From contig CALDPL010000167.1 of the NCBI GenBank assembly GCA_937911965.1, forward strand, positions 1-6,745: DNA of 6,745 nt, given 5' to 3'. Shown here in pieces: positions 6,090-6,745 of the stretch. The DNA is from an uncultured Allomuricauda sp. GTDB lineage: Bacteria; Bacteroidota; Bacteroidia; Flavobacteriales; Flavobacteriaceae. The notes under the pieces are model-generated. The model did not search any database and was not told the DNA's origin. It saw only the letters and a list, made by a program, of their open reading frames with translations. Position 1 is the first letter of the stretch, and each line of letters starts with the position of its first letter. A program made the position numbers and the translations under genes.

Positions 6090-6745
6090 TCAATTCATCC
6101 TATAAACGATCAAGGAATTGTCGCGGTCCTTGGCCACGAGTTCCAGCTTTTTGTCATTGTCCATATCGACAAGGTCGATCAGGGAGCTACCAAAGACCGG
6201 GAATCCGGGGATGGGTTCCGCTTGGCTGTCATAGAGGTGAATTCTGCGGTTCTGGATGTCGGTCACCCCGACGTAGATCTTGTCATTGATATAGAAAATC
6301 TTGGGCTTGGAATAGACCCCGAGTTCCAATTCCACCTTTTTCCCCTTTATGCTCAGGATGTTGTCATCCATCAGCACCAGGGTGTTGGCCGTGGCGTACA
6401 TCCCGTGGTCCTCGTTCAGGTTAAAATTGGTGGCGGTCAATTTGCCCCGGGCATCGATTTGATGGAGTACCCCGCCCTTGTTGGTCATGGAAATCTTGTC
6501 CCGGTACAGGAACATCCCATTGTTGGAAAAATCTATCCTTTCGGGAACCTTGATCCGATCGCTTCCGACCCGGTGCAGGATTTTCAAGGTTTTATCCTCC
6601 AATCTAAAGACCAGGAAATCCTTGTTGTCCACCCTAAAATGTTCCGGGGCACCGAATATATTGCTCGGGGCCTCGGTAAAGGTAAAGCCCGACACGATCT
6701 GTGCCCGGTTGTCGTACATGAACACCTTCTTCCCCTGGGTCACCA
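6090..6745 (-). CDS. C-terminal part of a beta-strand-repeat (propeller-like) protein, truncated by the window edge
   Basis: The frame is open to the right edge, so the true start is outside the window. The GTG at 6743-6741 is just an internal valine codon. The visible 217 residues are made of short strands separated by turns, each ending in patterns like VFMYDNR, FLVFRLEDKTL, LVLMDDNILSI, IYVGVTDIQNRRIHLYDS and SLIVYRM, as in beta-propeller or WD/PQQ-like repeats. Near the end a DMDNDKKLE stretch (residues 193-201 of the fragment) resembles a D-x-D-N-D calcium loop of FG-GAP/VCBS-like propellers. PIPGFPVFGSSLIDL is another typical propeller feature. I recall large exported flavobacterial proteins ending like this, sometimes annotated with DUF3352, but I cannot confirm which from this part. 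Stop TGA at 6092-6090. No membrane segment is visible here. Confidence 0.75.
   Translation of the reverse strand, partial: VTQGKKVFMYDNRAQIVSGFTFTEAPSNIFGAPEHFRVDNKDFLVFRLEDKTLKILHRVGSDRIKVPERIDFSNNGMFLYRDKISMTNKGGVLHQIDARGKLTATNFNLNEDHGMYATANTLVLMDDNILSIKGKKVELELGVYSKPKIFYINDKIYVGVTDIQNRRIHLYDSQAEPIPGFPVFGSSLIDLVDMDNDKKLELVAKDRDNSLIVYRMN

Noticed and set aside
1..6745. A new defence, secretion, phage or mobile system.
   Set aside because: No transposase, integrase, nuclease, toxin-antitoxin pair, CRISPR repeat or secretion gene is visible. Every gene is housekeeping or an envelope protein on intact frames.

Overview
The window looks like chromosomal core DNA from a marine-type flavobacterium (Bacteroidota, Flavobacteriaceae; the protein style resembles Muricauda/Robiginitalea-like genomes). 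Three things suggest this: Bacteroidota-type promoter boxes (TAnnTTTG) in front of several genes, few Shine-Dalgarno sites, and a lysyl-tRNA synthetase with a C-terminal extension beyond the E. coli length. Base composition is near half GC by eye, which is high for the family. I see no mobile element, CRISPR array, tRNA or rRNA.

Layout from left to right. Positions 1-211 (minus) hold the first 70 codons of an SLC13/DASS-type sodium-coupled anion transporter that runs off the left edge. Positions 264-1952 (minus) are lysS, complete. Across a divergent intergenic region of about 200 bp, which contains a hairpin, three plus-strand genes follow: a 51-residue YqaE/Pmp3 membrane protein (2151-2306), an unrecognised lipoprotein of 244 residues (2320-3054), and lipB (3085-3801), which has its own promoter box only 4 bases before its ATG. 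Converging on lipB with a 27-base gap are two minus-strand genes, probably one operon. The first in transcription order is an exported OmpA-family protein with a predicted beta-sandwich middle domain (5878-4553). The second is an exported DUF3108-like protein (4521-3829). Their likely promoter is at 5933-5961. At the right edge, 6745-6090 (minus) is the C-terminal part of a protein of repeated beta-strands, possibly a propeller, that begins outside the window.

Functionally the window mixes housekeeping (translation: lysS; lipoate cofactor attachment: lipB) with envelope proteins (transporter, small membrane protein, lipoprotein, peptidoglycan-binding OmpA protein, exported DUF3108-like protein). 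Nothing here forms a recognisable defence, secretion or biosynthetic system, and I do not claim one. The points most worth a second look are the OmpA/beta-sandwich plus DUF3108-like pair, the uncharacterised lipoprotein beside the Pmp3 gene, the lysS C-terminal extension, the very short or leaderless 5' ends, and a possible dispersed palindromic element between lysS and the Pmp3 gene.
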